Source of the DNA: Congeria kusceri
Taxonomy: Eukaryota > Mollusca > Bivalvia > Myida > Dreissenidae
Direction: 5' to 3'
Length of the DNA stretch: 64,000 bases
NCBI GenBank assembly: GCA_027627225.1
Contig: CM051040.1
Span: 27,436,634 to 27,500,633, forward strand
A program made the position numbers and the translations under genes. This document shows positions 52,740 through 63,810 of this stretch, in pieces. The notes below the pieces were generated by a model, which was given only the letters and a program-made list of their open reading frames with translations, searched no databases and had not been told where the DNA came from. Numbering within the stretch: position 1 is the stretch's first letter; the number at the start of each line of letters is the position of its first letter.

Positions 52740-53500
52740 TTCAATCATTTTATTTTAACATTGATTTTATGTAAGGATATCAGGCTCGGTTGGAGGATTT
52801 GAATTTTAGAAGGGGGGGCGGGCGAAAAAAGCAATACCTACGAACCTATATGAATTATGTACAAATGATATAAATTGCAAAACAATAACAGTTAAATTGT
52901 GCGATTTCATAGTTTAGCCTCTGTGCATTATATCATAATAAGAAAGCTGATAAAATTATATCGTTCTTCGCTGAAGAGTATGTCTAAGTTAATGTAATGT
53001 TTAAACAGTGGAATTTTGACAATTTTACGGGGGAGCGGGGTGGGCTGTACACGACTGCCGCCGTCTTCTAAACTCGCCTATGGATACAGGAAATGTAGTA
53101 TATCTCGCTTCACGAGTCTATATAATAACAACATTATATTCTGAAGCACGCGTTCTTAGGTCTTATAGCATATTATCTTATTTGTAGATCTGGGAAACGA
53201 ATCTATATAAATGCTGTTAAAACTTGTAATCCAATCCCATTGCATGTTTGATGCAAATATAATATGTTTAAACTAACGTGTTCATAAAAGGTGGCACACA
53301 GTATGTTGACATAAGGAAGGATCTAGAATGAAATAAATGGGTGCTGCACTCTGTTCCTTTTTGTCACCACCACCCACCTGGGCTGGTCAACACATAAATG
53401 TTCAATAGCTTTTGAAATTGAATTTTGTGTTTTACATTAATGTCAAATGATCACACGACGTTAAAAAAAACCTAAATAACAAGCATTTGATTGATATAAG
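52740..53500. other. AT-rich intron-like sequence
   Basis: No feature recognised between the signal-peptide exon and the decayed array that follows. Confidence 0.4.
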
Positions 53501-53519
53501 CCTTGGATTTACCATTTTA

Positions 53520-54420
53520 TTCGAAAATGGCCATGAACTTGGACGCACACACTTGCAAAACTGCAAAATTCGAGTTCGCAGCCACAATTTGGCCTTGAGA
53601 GTTGTACGAGTGCAAACCAAAACCCTAAAATGTTAACTTGCTTTATATTTTTATTTTTACTATTATCTTGTCAGTCCTACCAGCAGTGGTGCATACGTGC
53701 ACATGTTGTTATTTGTAATATCTGTAATTTGTTATTTGTAATATCTGTAATTTGTTATTTGTAATATCTGTAATTTCGAATGTTTTATACGGAAACTTAA
53801 GCTTAACTATATTTATATACTAATACTAATGTTTCAAAACCACGTCGCCATACGTTGCATATGTGACTGTGGTTTTAAGACTTTTTCACTCATAAACGGT
53901 TTATGGAACACACCTGTTTGCCGTAAGAACTGCAAAAATCCAGTTCGGCAGCCAGACAGTTTGGTCTTGCCCCAGGGTTTTATGAGTGCAAATCAAACAC
54001 CTACAGTCTGACCAGGAGTGGCGCATTTTGTTAGTTGTAATATCTGTAATTTCGAATGTTTAATCACTTTCATACGGAAACACACATTTAATTACGTATA
54101 CCGCAAACGGATAGACGAACATACCTATTTACCATCAGAACTGCGAAGATCTAAATTGTCATCCTCAGTTTGGCGAGTGCAAATCATAAACCTGCAGTTT
54201 GAAGATAATATTTTTATTTTCATTATTAGCACATAGTCGATCTGACCAGCAGCGGCGCATATATGCACATGTTTATTTGTAATATCGGTGTTTTAAAATA
54301 TATATCATCAGTTACATACGGAAACTTTAGCGAAACTATATTTATATCCTATTACTAATATCTCAAACCCACGTCGCCATACGTTGCACGTGTAACTGTG
54401 GTTTTAAGATTTTTACAATA
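53520..54420 (+). repeat. Decayed tandem array of a Cys-codon-rich unit
   Basis: Blocks recur two or three times: ACTTGCAAAACTGCAAAATT / AAGAACTGCAAAAATCCAGT / AGAACTGCGAAGATCT; CAGCAGTGGTGCATACGTGC / CAGGAGTGGCGCATT / CAGCAGCGGCGCATATATGC; and ACGTCGCCATACGTTGCAxGTG at 53842 and 54371. Also TTGTTATTTGTAATATCTGTAA x3 at 53705-53775. It looks like an old duplication of an exon-sized unit. Confidence 0.7.
53829..54011 (+). CDS. Cys-rich open frame, possible exon or exon relic
   Basis: Reads IRCICDCGFKTFSLINGLW then VCRKNCKNP; five Cys in about 27 residues suggests a small disulfide-rich domain, but no family is recognised. No convincing acceptor precedes it. A degraded copy (IRCTCNCGFKIF) is at 54371-54410. 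It may be an unused or relic exon of the secreted-protein gene. Confidence 0.25.
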   Translation: MFQNHVAIRCICDCGFKTFSLINGLWNTPVCRKNCKNPVRQPDSLVLPQGFMSANQTPTV

Positions 54421-54429
54421 TTCCGCAGT

Positions 54430-55229
54430 AGAAATGTATCCTTAAAGATTCACTCCCTTCAAAACTGGCATAACATTATTAAATATATGTATACTATTAA
54501 GTTAATACACGTATAGTTAAAACAATTGTCAATGAGCATATACATTCTAAATTAATAAAAGATACAAAATTTTAGAGTTAAAGCAAAATGTATTAATAAT
54601 AAATTATGCAAAATGAAAACACACGTTTAAAAGGGGACCCAACATTGTAACGTTTTACACATGTCCATTGATTTATGTTTTTGAAGCTAAGAGTATGAAT
54701 GAGTTTAAGCAGAATTGAATTTTCGGCGCATGTTCCCCAGTCCTTAAGAGAAGTTTAGGCGCTATTGTATAATTCACTTACTACACCTTTGAAAGTGAGA
54801 AAGCAATGAAACAGTTTAGATATGTAAACAAGTGGAATAAATAGAATTATATTTAATAAGTGTTGAAGAAAAATGAAGTTGATTATGCTCGACACGAAAA
54901 TGGAAAGCACTCACCATGGCCCAAGCTTTTCATTTTCTTAGCATCGCATGATAAGCTTGATCTTTATTCAACAATTACCTTATATTATCTATGACTGCAA
55001 CTACAATGCCAGCGCCTTTAATGTTCTGTATGTAGCATCGCTTTATATCTGGTCTTTTAATAAAATGTGTTAAAATAATACCCCTGGGCCAAACATTACC
55101 CTGCCTTGGGGCTCATTTTTAAAGAGTCCTTTAATAGACTTTACTAGGTAAAACCTTTAAAAATCTTCTCTAAAACTACAAGGATTTAACCTTTAATATA
55201 TGGGGTGTAGCATTGCTTCTGGTCATCCT
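54430..55229. other. AT-rich, no feature recognised
   Basis: No exon or repeat that I can support. Confidence 0.4.
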
Positions 55230-55492
55230 GGGCTGGTATTCACAAAGCTCCTAAGGGAAAGATTAACTTAAGTTGAAAATTTCAGATACAATTTTCAATG
55301 TGAAATCAAATAATTTCTGTTTACCAAAGGGTAAAATATGAGGCATCTAAGCAATATTGACTAGTTTGAGGCATTTTTATGTAAAATGACCTACACATGA
55401 AACAGCCAGAGATTTAAGGAATTTTGTGAATTTATGAAATTTACTTAAGATTTCCCCATGGAGCTTTGTGAATACGGGCCCTGGACTACAAT
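55230..55492. mobile_element. MITE family C (copy 3, complete)
   Basis: GGGCTGGTATTCACAAAGCTCC at the left and GGAGCTTTGTGAATACGGGCCC at the right form long imperfect inverted repeats. Inner AGATTAACTTAAGTTG and GAAATTTACTTAAGATTT are also inverted. Confidence 0.85.
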
Positions 55493-55976
55493 GAAGTCAC
55501 GGCTTCCTGAATAGCTAGCTGCCAATCAAATCTTAATTCAACATTGTGTTACTTTAGAGACGATTGGTTAAATACACAGATAACAGATCAATTGTTTTTG
55601 AAAATCGTATCCGATCTTCTTTCTTGCAATGCACTGCATTATCTTAGAGCAGACCAGTTGGGCTGAAGTCGTGAATTCTTAGTAATGGTATAAACTTATT
55701 AGGACTTTGTATGGGTACTTACTACTTGAGCCGTTAAGTTATTCTCTCTACAATTGTTGTCGCAAAATTATTGCATTTTTCGGCCGAAGATTGATTGATT
55801 GATTGATTTTGATCACAGAGATCCCACCTCAGACTGGTGTGTTGCTTTGCCAAAGAAAGGACGGGGAACCAAGAGTCCACATTCACGCGAGGCAAATATG
55901 CGACCGTGTCCGGGACTGCCCATGTAGGGATGATGAAATAAGATGTAGTGAGTAAACTGGTCATGTGGATGTCCAA

Positions 55977-56057
55977 CTACTACTACAAGTACTACTTCTA
56001 CTACTACTACTACTACTACTATTACTACTACTACTACTACTAGTACTACTACTACAC

Positions 56058-56120
<63 letters not shown>

Positions 56121-56186
56121 GTACTACTACTAGTACTACTTCTACTACTACTACTACTACTGCTACTACTACTACTACTACTACTG

Positions 56187-56253
<67 letters not shown>

Positions 56254-56270
56254 TACTACTACTACTACTT

Positions 56271-56304
<34 letters not shown>
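55977..56304 (+). repeat. (TAC)n trinucleotide microsatellite, about 109 units
   Basis: Almost pure TAC with scattered TAG, TTC, TGC and ACC interruptions. The poly-Leu frame across it is not a gene. Confidence 0.98.
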
Positions 56305-56620
56305 GCTGAAAGTGGCCTAAATCGGACTGAACTTTAAGTGATATATAACATACGCCAGAAACAGTTGGGTTGTGTTAATTTAAAACAAAATCTCTAATCC
56401 TTCATATAAGATGTGGACGAGCTGTACGCTATTCTGAATGTCAAGTTTCGTCAATGAACATGTACATAATAGACAGAAAAACTAAACCTTTAAAAATGAC
56501 ATTAATTTTATTTTTGGGCAATAATGAATTATTTAAGGTGTTACAAAATCTACATTTATCTCTAAACATTTGACTGAACTTCACACAATGTCGAAGTCTT
56601 AGGTATGTCTGTAATTTCAG

Positions 56621-57033
56621 ACAGAAATGGCGCTTCTTGCAGCGCCGAGAACGCTCGCAATGGTTGCTACTTTAATCCATGGCACAGACGCAGTGTAGCA
56701 GACAGCCTATTGCAGTCACCGTCTCATGGTTGCTACTTTAATCCATGGCACAGCAGTGTAGCAGACGGCCTATTGCAGTCACCGTCTGATGGTTGCTACT
56801 TTAATCCATGGCACAGACGCAGTGTAGCAGACGGTCTATTGCAGTCACCGTCTGATGGTTGCTACTTTAATCCATGGCACAGACGCAGTGTAGCAGACGG
56901 CCTATTGCAGTCACCGTCTGATGGTTGCTACTTTAATCCATGGCACAGCAGTGTAGCAGACGGCCTATTGCAGTCACCGTCTGAACAAACAAAAAAGACT
57001 TTGAAAGGGAAAACTGGAAATGTCCAAAAGTAA
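56621..57033 (+). CDS. Repeat-bearing exon of candidate secreted peptide precursor
   Basis: Acceptor TGTAATTTCAG; phase 1 matches the donor at 52674. It encodes RNGASCSAENARNG, then five tandem units of 21 or 22 residues such as RRSVADGLLQSPSDGCYFNP-WH, then EQTKKTLKGKTGNVQK and a stop. Units are 66 or 63 bp; the only indel is 3 bp, so the frame is kept. Dibasic RR at the head of three units could be prohormone cleavage sites, but two units have SS instead. No family recognised. The alternative is a non-coding minisatellite that happens to be open. Confidence 0.45.
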
Positions 57034-57400
57034 CGAATAGCTGTTATCCACACATACATTAATTCCCAGAGGCCGCTGCTGCAGAAAAACGAGTAATCAA
57101 AAATTTCATCAATTCCACGTGCGGCGCAAGTAAGTAAACAAGCTGTGATATGGGATATAATAAATCTTTTTTTCTCGTATTCTCCAGTTTGACCAATGAT
57201 AGTTGTTCTGCTAAAGATATGTTCCTTTCAGCATTGTCTTACTATAAGGAGACAAATGTTTACAAATTAGTAAATACAGTTATAAACTATTCTGGTTGAA
57301 CATGTATAATGTGTAGCTTATACACAAGCTATAACTTTGATATAGTTAATATTATGTGTATTAATTATATGCAAACTGCACACATACGCTATTAACTAGA
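57034..57400. other. AT-rich intergenic
   Basis: Nothing recognised before the CG/TGCG microsatellite. Confidence 0.4.
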
Positions 57401-57403
57401 GTC

Positions 57404-57442
57404 GCGCGCGCGCGCGTGCGTGCGTGCGTGCGTGCGTGCGTG
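57404..57442. repeat. (CG)n / (TGCG)n microsatellite
   Basis: GCGCGCGCGCGCG followed by TGCG repeats, alternating purine-pyrimidine and thus Z-DNA-prone. Confidence 0.95.
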
Positions 57443-57450
57443 TATCTATT

Positions 57451-57598
57451 TCGAAGTTTATGAGGTCCTTCCGTGCCGCAGCTGCATTATGTGAGGACCA
57501 GAATGTGCGTCATTTACTTTAGAGACACATCGAAAGTAGGGATGAGTTTTGAATCATAGCTTCAATTTCCAGATGTTCATTTATTTACTGAAATATCA
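57451..57598 (+). repeat. Left arm of an inverted duplication
   Basis: GAAGTTTATGAGGTCCTTCC, GCATTATGTGA, TTTTGAATCATAGCTTCAAT and TTTCCAGATGTTCATTTA correspond, inverted, to 59896-60042. The end of this arm is the unit that was then amplified five-fold. Confidence 0.8.
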
Positions 57599-58023
57599 TC
57601 CCCTGTACTCGAGTAAAGCTTAGAGACACATCGAAAGTAGGGATGAGTTTTGAATCATAGCTTCAATTTCCAGATGTTCATTTATTTACTGAAATATCAT
57701 CCCCTGTAATCGAGTAAAGCTTAGAGACACATCGAAAGTAGGGATGAGTTTTGAATCATAGCTTCAATTTCCAGATGTTCATTTATTTACTGAAATATCA
57801 TCCCCTGTACTCGAGTAAAGCTTAGAGACACATCGAAAGTAGGGATGAGTTTTGAATCATAGCTTCAATTTCCAGATGTTCATTTATTTACTGAAATATC
57901 ATCCCCTGTACTCGAGTAAAGCTTAGAGACACATCGAAAGTAGGGATGAGTTTTGAATCATAGCTTCAATTTCCAGATGTTCATTTATTTACTGAAATAT
58001 CATCCCCTGTACTCGAGTAAAGC
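57519..58023 (+). repeat. 101-bp tandem repeat, five near-identical copies
   Basis: TTAGAGACACATCGAAAGTA begins at 57519, 57620, 57721, 57822 and 57923, exactly 101 bp apart. I saw a single difference (TGTAATCGAG for TGTACTCGAG in copy 2). Very recent amplification, or a collapse/expansion artefact of assembly. Confidence 0.97.
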
Positions 58024-58600
58024 TACAGCGGTTTGATAAGGCCAACAACGTTGGGACGAGAAGACACCAATGTTATATATTAGATATTTAAACACATATA
58101 AAGATAACATATTTTGAACCAGTTTTATGGCAAGAACCTGTGGCGTCACTTTGCCGTTCTTTTTAGTAAGCTAAAACCATGTTTGACAATGTTATGTGGA
58201 TTGTTTGCATCGGGATTATGAAAAATATTCATTAATCGTCCATATAAGTATGGTCTAAAAACATTTATGACGTTCTGTTCACAAATGGAGACAATTTGAT
58301 TATGAAGTAATCATTACAGTACCAAATTCAGCTTTGTTTGTCTACAATTAATGATGTATGAATTCTATATCGGATACTTTCTGAATGTGGGTTAGGGGAA
58401 AATTAATAAGTACGAATGGAACTATGAAAAAGAGTTGATAAGTACGATTGCGGTCAAATGATGGAGTTGATTAGGATCAAATTTTTAATTGCAGGGAATC
58501 CTTTTGCTGATTTTTGAAGATGTTGCAAACATGTTTATGTTTCAGGTTTACTAGACCCGGAAAATGAATCTCCTCATAATCTGTATGTTTTTAACTCATG
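58024..58600. other. AT-rich intergenic
   Basis: Nothing recognised. Confidence 0.4.
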
Positions 58601-58649
58601 GTGGCAGTGGTAATGCACTTATCAATGTTTTTCCCCAAGATGGGGGGGG

Positions 58650-58945
58650 GGGGGGGGGGGGGGAGCAGCGGGCGTATACGGGACTTTAGACTGAAAGCGA
58701 TTCCCGACAGGCGGGAATTTGATATTCCGAATGATTTCGGGTCCCGGGGTAATAGACTTTTAGATCAGATTTTAGATTCATGTAATATAGGCCCCCGGGC
58801 CATTTGTTAGACATATAACATCTCCTACTGCGGGGATTTAGACAAATATGCTTGGCTCTAGGGTAAGGAATTAGACCCCAAAAAAATATAATGTGTCAAA
58901 TTCCCCTGGGTCAGCCCGCCACTGGGGGAAAATATTGATAGGTGC
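58650..58945. mobile_element. Dispersed repeat family D (copy 2)
   Basis: After a G-run of about 20: GTATACGGGACTTTAGACTG, GGGTCCCGGGGTAATAG, GCGGGGATTTAGACAAATA, AAGGAATTAGACCCC, TCAGCCCGCCACTGGGGG. Same block order as at 45985-46320. Confidence 0.75.
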
Positions 58946-59890
58946 ATAACTGAGAGAGTACCAATGAGAAATAACCACTGCCGGTAGTTTGCCGCAAGAC
59001 CGCTACGAGTAGTTACCCTAAGCTGTAATGATCTGTCAAAATTTCTTACAGTTTTTGTCGTTAATGTTACAAAAAGCCAGCGCACAATTTAATACTGAAC
59101 AACATAGACGCCACATATAAGGAAAACATAACGAAACAATGAAAAATCATTAATAAGTCTGGAAAGTTTACGACAAAACATTTGACACCTTATTTCCATT
59201 TTATTGTAATACCTTCACCCAACACAAACATTTGAAACATACAATTATGTAAAATAAACATTTGACTGCAGATTTGCTGACGTAACGACCAGGCTCCGCC
59301 CATCAATGAGTGGTTCGATCATTTAAGCCCGGTACACTCTCCGGATCAGTAGTGATGATGAGTCAATTTCCCACAGTAAATACCCACATAATATATACAA
59401 ATACATTTACGAACTAAACCCACAGAAATTCATTTAAACAACTGACAACCGAATAAGACTGTCAAATTGTTCAGAGCAAAATACAGTTAACAGCAACATA
59501 CAGTAAACAACTTGGCATCAATTCAATAGTAAACTCCATATTACATATTTACAAAACGCAGCATATACAACACCAGAAAACACAATGTCCTTAATCTCGT
59601 CGCTTTTGAACAAGAAGTACTGTAATTGCCATTTTGTTCACTAAAATTGTAAACAACATTTGTCATAAATATATGTCAAAGAAAAAATCGATGGTCTTTG
59701 CAGCTTTGCGTGTAAAAATCGAGGCCAAGGGTCACGGCCTGTTTTGATGTTTTGTAAATATAGTATGCGAAACACAAGTTAATTATTTACAATTATGAAA
59801 TGAATTTCTTTATTCTCCTGGAACTCCTATTACCCAATTGATGATACCTAGAACCTTGTTAAAACTAGAACCACGCCAAAAATAAAAATA
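58946..59890. other. AT-rich intergenic
   Basis: Nothing recognised. Confidence 0.4.
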
Positions 59891-59895
59891 TTTCA

Positions 59896-60042
59896 GTAAA
59901 AACTAAATAGCTGGAAATTGCAGCTATGATTCAAAATTCCCAACTTTCGACGAGTCAAAAGTAAATTAGGCAGGGATGCTGGGACACACCCCGTGTCGTC
60001 ACATAATGCGGCTTCGGCGCGGAAGGACCTCATAAACTTCAT
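59896..60042 (-). repeat. Right arm of the inverted duplication (single, diverged copy)
   Basis: Inverse of 57451-57598: CGGAAGGACCTCATAAACTTC and ATTGCAGCTATGATTCAAAA. It has not been amplified, unlike the left arm. Confidence 0.8.
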
Positions 60043-60049
60043 AAATACA

Positions 60050-61850
60050 AAAATACATACGTATATTATGATTTTATTATCCCGTGTTTTATCCCATTGA
60101 ATGCCCTGCTATATCAATGTGCCCACATTCCACATAGCTGGCTAAATACAGCAGTGGCAATTATAAACCCAGTGAAACTCCATCTGCGACGGCAGGTGGG
60201 AACTCTTATTATCAGCACGAGGTCCTTTATTTATAGCAGGTGACCAATTGCCAAAACAACACGGCACAATACAAAAACACATAACAAAACACAAACACAA
60301 ATGAATAAAACAAGGGTCACCGCCTTGGAACGGTTAATGCAAAGCACTGGGGTTTTAAACCGGTTTGTGTGTACCCGAACCTCTTGGCCCAGTTATATTC
60401 ATAATACATTTAAGTGTAAACCTCATAGCATCACATCTCAAATTAAACAGCAGTAAAAGACAATACTTATTCAATTGAATTACTATTTGATTACTCAATG
60501 GCTAGATGCAAACCAGAGCAGCAGAATTGCAACTTTCTGAGGCACGATGAAATGAAGAAAAAACAAGTGTCAACTACATCTCTTCTTTTTAAAACAGATT
60601 TAAAGGCATAGCATCATATAGTTCAGTTTTTATATCATCGTCGTGCAATTTCAGGAAGAAGCCGTAATGTTGGGTTTAAAAAACCATATTACGAAGCTCT
60701 GTTGGATATGTTTATATTAAACAGAATAAATCATATACTACTACTAGTATTCAACATTTAAAAAAATGTATTCTTCCTGTCATCATAAATTAAAATAATA
60801 TCTAACTTAATGAACGTGAATTAGATTTAAAACAAGTGTTGACATCAAACCAGCAGTAGCAGTAAAATATTATATAAATAAAAAGGCACCATATATTCGA
60901 TTCTTACGCAAAACAAGCGAAGATGTTGAGGAACACCCTTTATTTATTGTTCTCGCAAAGTAAGACAATAGTTAGCAAATTCTAGATTTTTGTGAAGCGT
61001 TTAGTTAAGTCGTCCGTTTGGCGCAAAAAAGTACTGTAACTGACATTTTACAAATTTTACAGGAGAAGCAAAAAACTTATTTTCTAATATTCAATGTAGA
61101 ACTTTTTATTTTATATATTCTTAATACATTAAAATATGCCTATTAAGAAGCAGTTATTATTTGTTTACAGTTTAGTTCGAAAAAAAAAATGTGTATATAA
61201 TTGTTCAGTTATATAACTTTTTGCGCTGAAATAGTTTGAACCCAAAAAGTACACAAACAAGCATATTTTATTTGATATTTATAACATTTACACCGTTTGA
61301 CAAGGTATTTGTTTATATTTATCATCAATAATATTATAATTAACTAATTTTATCAATTTAATTCACTTCATTTAATTATTTAAGAGGTTTTATTTTAGAA
61401 CATAAAATTCTTAGTGCACAAAGCTGGTTACTAAGTGCACTTACCTTTTTTTTGCACTAACAATTTTGGCAAAATATTTTTTTGGCAAAAGTCAGGATTT
61501 CCAGGTTGAATTCAATCCTAACATTCAAATATGTTATGACATATGATATACGGGATCTAAATATGCAAAAAAAAATGTGTATTTCCTAAAAAATGTCAGT
61601 TACATGTTTTTTGCGCCAAGGTGACGAAATGTGTTTGTCACGTAGAAAGAATAGATCAAATATAACACAATAGAACACATCAAACAACACGTTGTCTTTT
61701 AAGTTATTAGAAACCTCTTGGTTTCAAAATAATAGATGTAGGATGAGTTATTAACAATTATTATTAATATAAAACTAAACCCACTGCACTAAGTGTTCGT
61801 AAAATTGAACCATTGAAAGTATTATTATGGATTTTTATCGAACTGGATCA
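60050..61850. other. AT-rich intergenic or 3' flank of the minus-strand gene
   Basis: No exon, RNA gene or repeat recognised. Poly-A runs near 61178 and 61566 could belong to transposon tails. Confidence 0.4.
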
Positions 61851-61869
61851 TCACAAAATCTGATTCCGA

Positions 61870-62111
61870 TTACATTCCAGTAAAGTTTGCTGGCGCATCC
61901 AGGCATAGTGGTCTGGAAGGTCTGCCTCCAACAAACACACATGAATTAGTGGTGGCGTCGTACACCCATCCCATAGGGGTTTCGCAGAGACAATACTTCT
62001 TGTTGCAAGGAACGCCGCTGCCGCCGCCACAGCAATCATACTGATGACACTTGATGCCCGCAGCTCTTTCGTTTGATGACCGACTGTCGTTGCACTCATT
62101 TCCAAATGAAA
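61870..62111 (-). CDS. Last coding exon of a Cys-rich secreted-type protein
   Basis: On the minus strand the acceptor GCGTTGCAG precedes a phase-1 exon reading SFGNECNDSRSSNERAAGIK, then CHQYDCC, PCNKKYCLCETPMGWVYD, CVFV, and ends NFTGM with a stop at 61870-61872. Nine Cys in 79 residues; C-x-C-x-x-x-x-G-x-x-Y-x-x-x-x-x-x-C is like EB or EGF-type modules. A longer frame overlaps in another register but is Ala-rich and has no splice support. The function of such proteins is unknown here; extracellular matrix, shell or byssus roles are only guesses. Confidence 0.75.
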
Positions 62112-62119
62112 CTGCAACG

Positions 62120-62990
62120 CATTAAAAACACATAGTATTCTGTATTGTTTTTTTTTTTAACTGTTACGCATGAAAAAGACATAGTATTTCTGTACTGTTT
62201 TGTTACTGTTACACTTTAAAAAGATGTAGTATTTCTGTATTGTTGTGTTGTTGTTTTTTGAACTGTAACGCATTAAAAAACAAAGTATTTCTGTTTTTTG
62301 TTGTTGTTTTTTTTACTGTAACACTTTAAAAAGACATAGTATTTCTGTATTGTTGTGTTTTTTTTTAATCTGTAACGCATTAAAAAGACACAGTATTTCC
62401 GTATTGTTTGTTTAACACTTTAAAAATACAAAGTATTTCTGTATTGTTGTGTTTTTTTTAACTGTAACGCATTAACAAAATATAGTATTTCCGTATTTTT
62501 TTTTTTACTGTAACGCATTAAAAATACATAGTATTTCTGTACTGATGTTGTTTTTTAACTGTAACGCATTAAGAAAACATAGTATTTCTGTATTCTTGTG
62601 TTGTTGTTTTTTAACTGTAACGCATTAAGAAAACATAGTATTTCTGTATTCTTGTGTTGTTGTTTTTTAACTGTGACGCATTAAGAAAACATAGTATTTC
62701 TGTATTCTTGTGTTGTTGTTTTTTAACTGTGACGCATTAAGAAAACATAGTATTTCTGTATTCTTGTGTCGTTGTTTTTTAACTGTGACGCATAAAAAAG
62801 ACATAGTATTTCTGTATTCTTGTGTTGTTGTTTTTTAACTGTGACGCATAAAAAAGACATAGTATTTCTGTATTCTTGTTTTTCTTAACAGTGACGCATT
62901 AAAAGATAAAGTATTTCTGTATAGGTTTTTTTGTGTAACTGTAACGCATTAAAAAGACATAGTATGTCTGTATTGTTTTTTGTTTACCTC
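62120..62990 (-). repeat. ~62-bp array of copies of the adjacent splice acceptor
   Basis: Plus-strand units read AACTGTAACGCATTAAAAAG, ACATAGTATTTCTGTATT and a T-rich tail, about 14 times. The first unit overlaps the exon boundary (GAAACTGCAACGCATTAAAAACACATAGTATT). On the minus strand every unit carries AATGCGTTACAG|T, a one-base variant of the real acceptor AATGCGTTGCAG|T. Confidence 0.92.
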
Positions 62991-63346
62991 TTAAAGTCCA
63001 ATTAATTTATTACAATGAATGCATATCAAACTTGAATAATGACATACAACTGATGTGATGTTGTTTGCGTTGGCATTGTAAAGTCTCTATACGTTATAAT
63101 GATGTGTTGATATGGTGATAAAAATGCTTCAAACGTACGGAATTGCCATTTCGACACGCTATAACAGCAATTTTACATGCACACTGTAATTGATGTATTA
63201 ATCTGAAACCGAAAGTTAAAACCGAACCGCAACTATAGTGCGCGAAAAGAAGTATTTTAACAATATGTATTATATGACTTCAATAATTGTATTGTGTATT
63301 TAATTTAGTAGACATTTGGCTGGTTGGTTAGTTAGTTGACACATAC
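62991..63346. other. Intron of the minus-strand gene
   Basis: Nothing recognised besides the donor ACATAC (GTATGT on the minus strand) at 63341-63346. Confidence 0.5.
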
Positions 63347-63406
63347 CGACTGGCTGACATGACCCATTTCCGGTGCAAGATTGGTTATTGGGACACTGTG
63401 TAGGAC
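63347..63406 (-). CDS. Penultimate exon of the Cys-rich protein (EGF/EB-like)
   Basis: A 60-nt exon between acceptor ATTTTAG and donor GTCG|GTATGT on the minus strand. It encodes PTQCPNNQSCTGNGSCQPV and its final base completes a Val codon with the next exon (phase 1 to phase 1), so the two fit. C-P-x-x-x-x-C-x-x-N-G-x-C is EGF/EB-like. Upstream exons with the signal peptide should lie beyond 64000. Confidence 0.75.
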
Positions 63407-63499
63407 CTAAAATATCATGTAATATGATTGGTAATTACATATTAAAAGATTGATGATAAAAAATGTCATTTTAATAGTTGTACTACTGTAGAACTAGGA

Positions 63500-63810
63500 T
63501 ATATTATATATTCTAACATGATACTCGCTAATGTTTCTATAGTAAAAGAACAAAACTATTGTTGTTAAACTACCCAATAAACAACGCAAAAAGAAGTTCC
63601 GATTTTGAGCGGAGCATAGTAAAAACAAGTTCCAATAACCATTGCGTAAATATATGTCAAATCATGTTGGAATCAAAATAATTTTCGCATTATCGTTGTT
63701 TATCGGCCAATAAAAAACTCGGGCTAACGCCATCGTGGTTTAATTCCTTCGCATCAGAACTCCAAATCGTTGTTTATTAACCGATAAACAACGATAAATT
63801 GAAAATTATT
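63500..63810. mobile_element. Dispersed repeat family A, long copy 2
   Basis: Same block order as 19411-19755: CTAACATGATACTCGCTAAT, TTAAACTACCCAATAAACAA, GAGCGGAGCATAGTA, GCATTATCGTTGTTTATCGG, TTGTTTATTAACCGATAAAC, AAAATTATTTCTTA. Confidence 0.85.

Noticed and set aside
55965..56309. Poly-leucine frame
   Set aside because: It is a TAC-type trinucleotide microsatellite read in one frame.
61851..62117. 88-codon minus-strand frame with an Ala-rich stretch as the protein at this locus
   Set aside because: The alternative register has acceptor, phase match to the exon at 63347-63406 and a Cys pattern. The Ala-rich frame has none of these.
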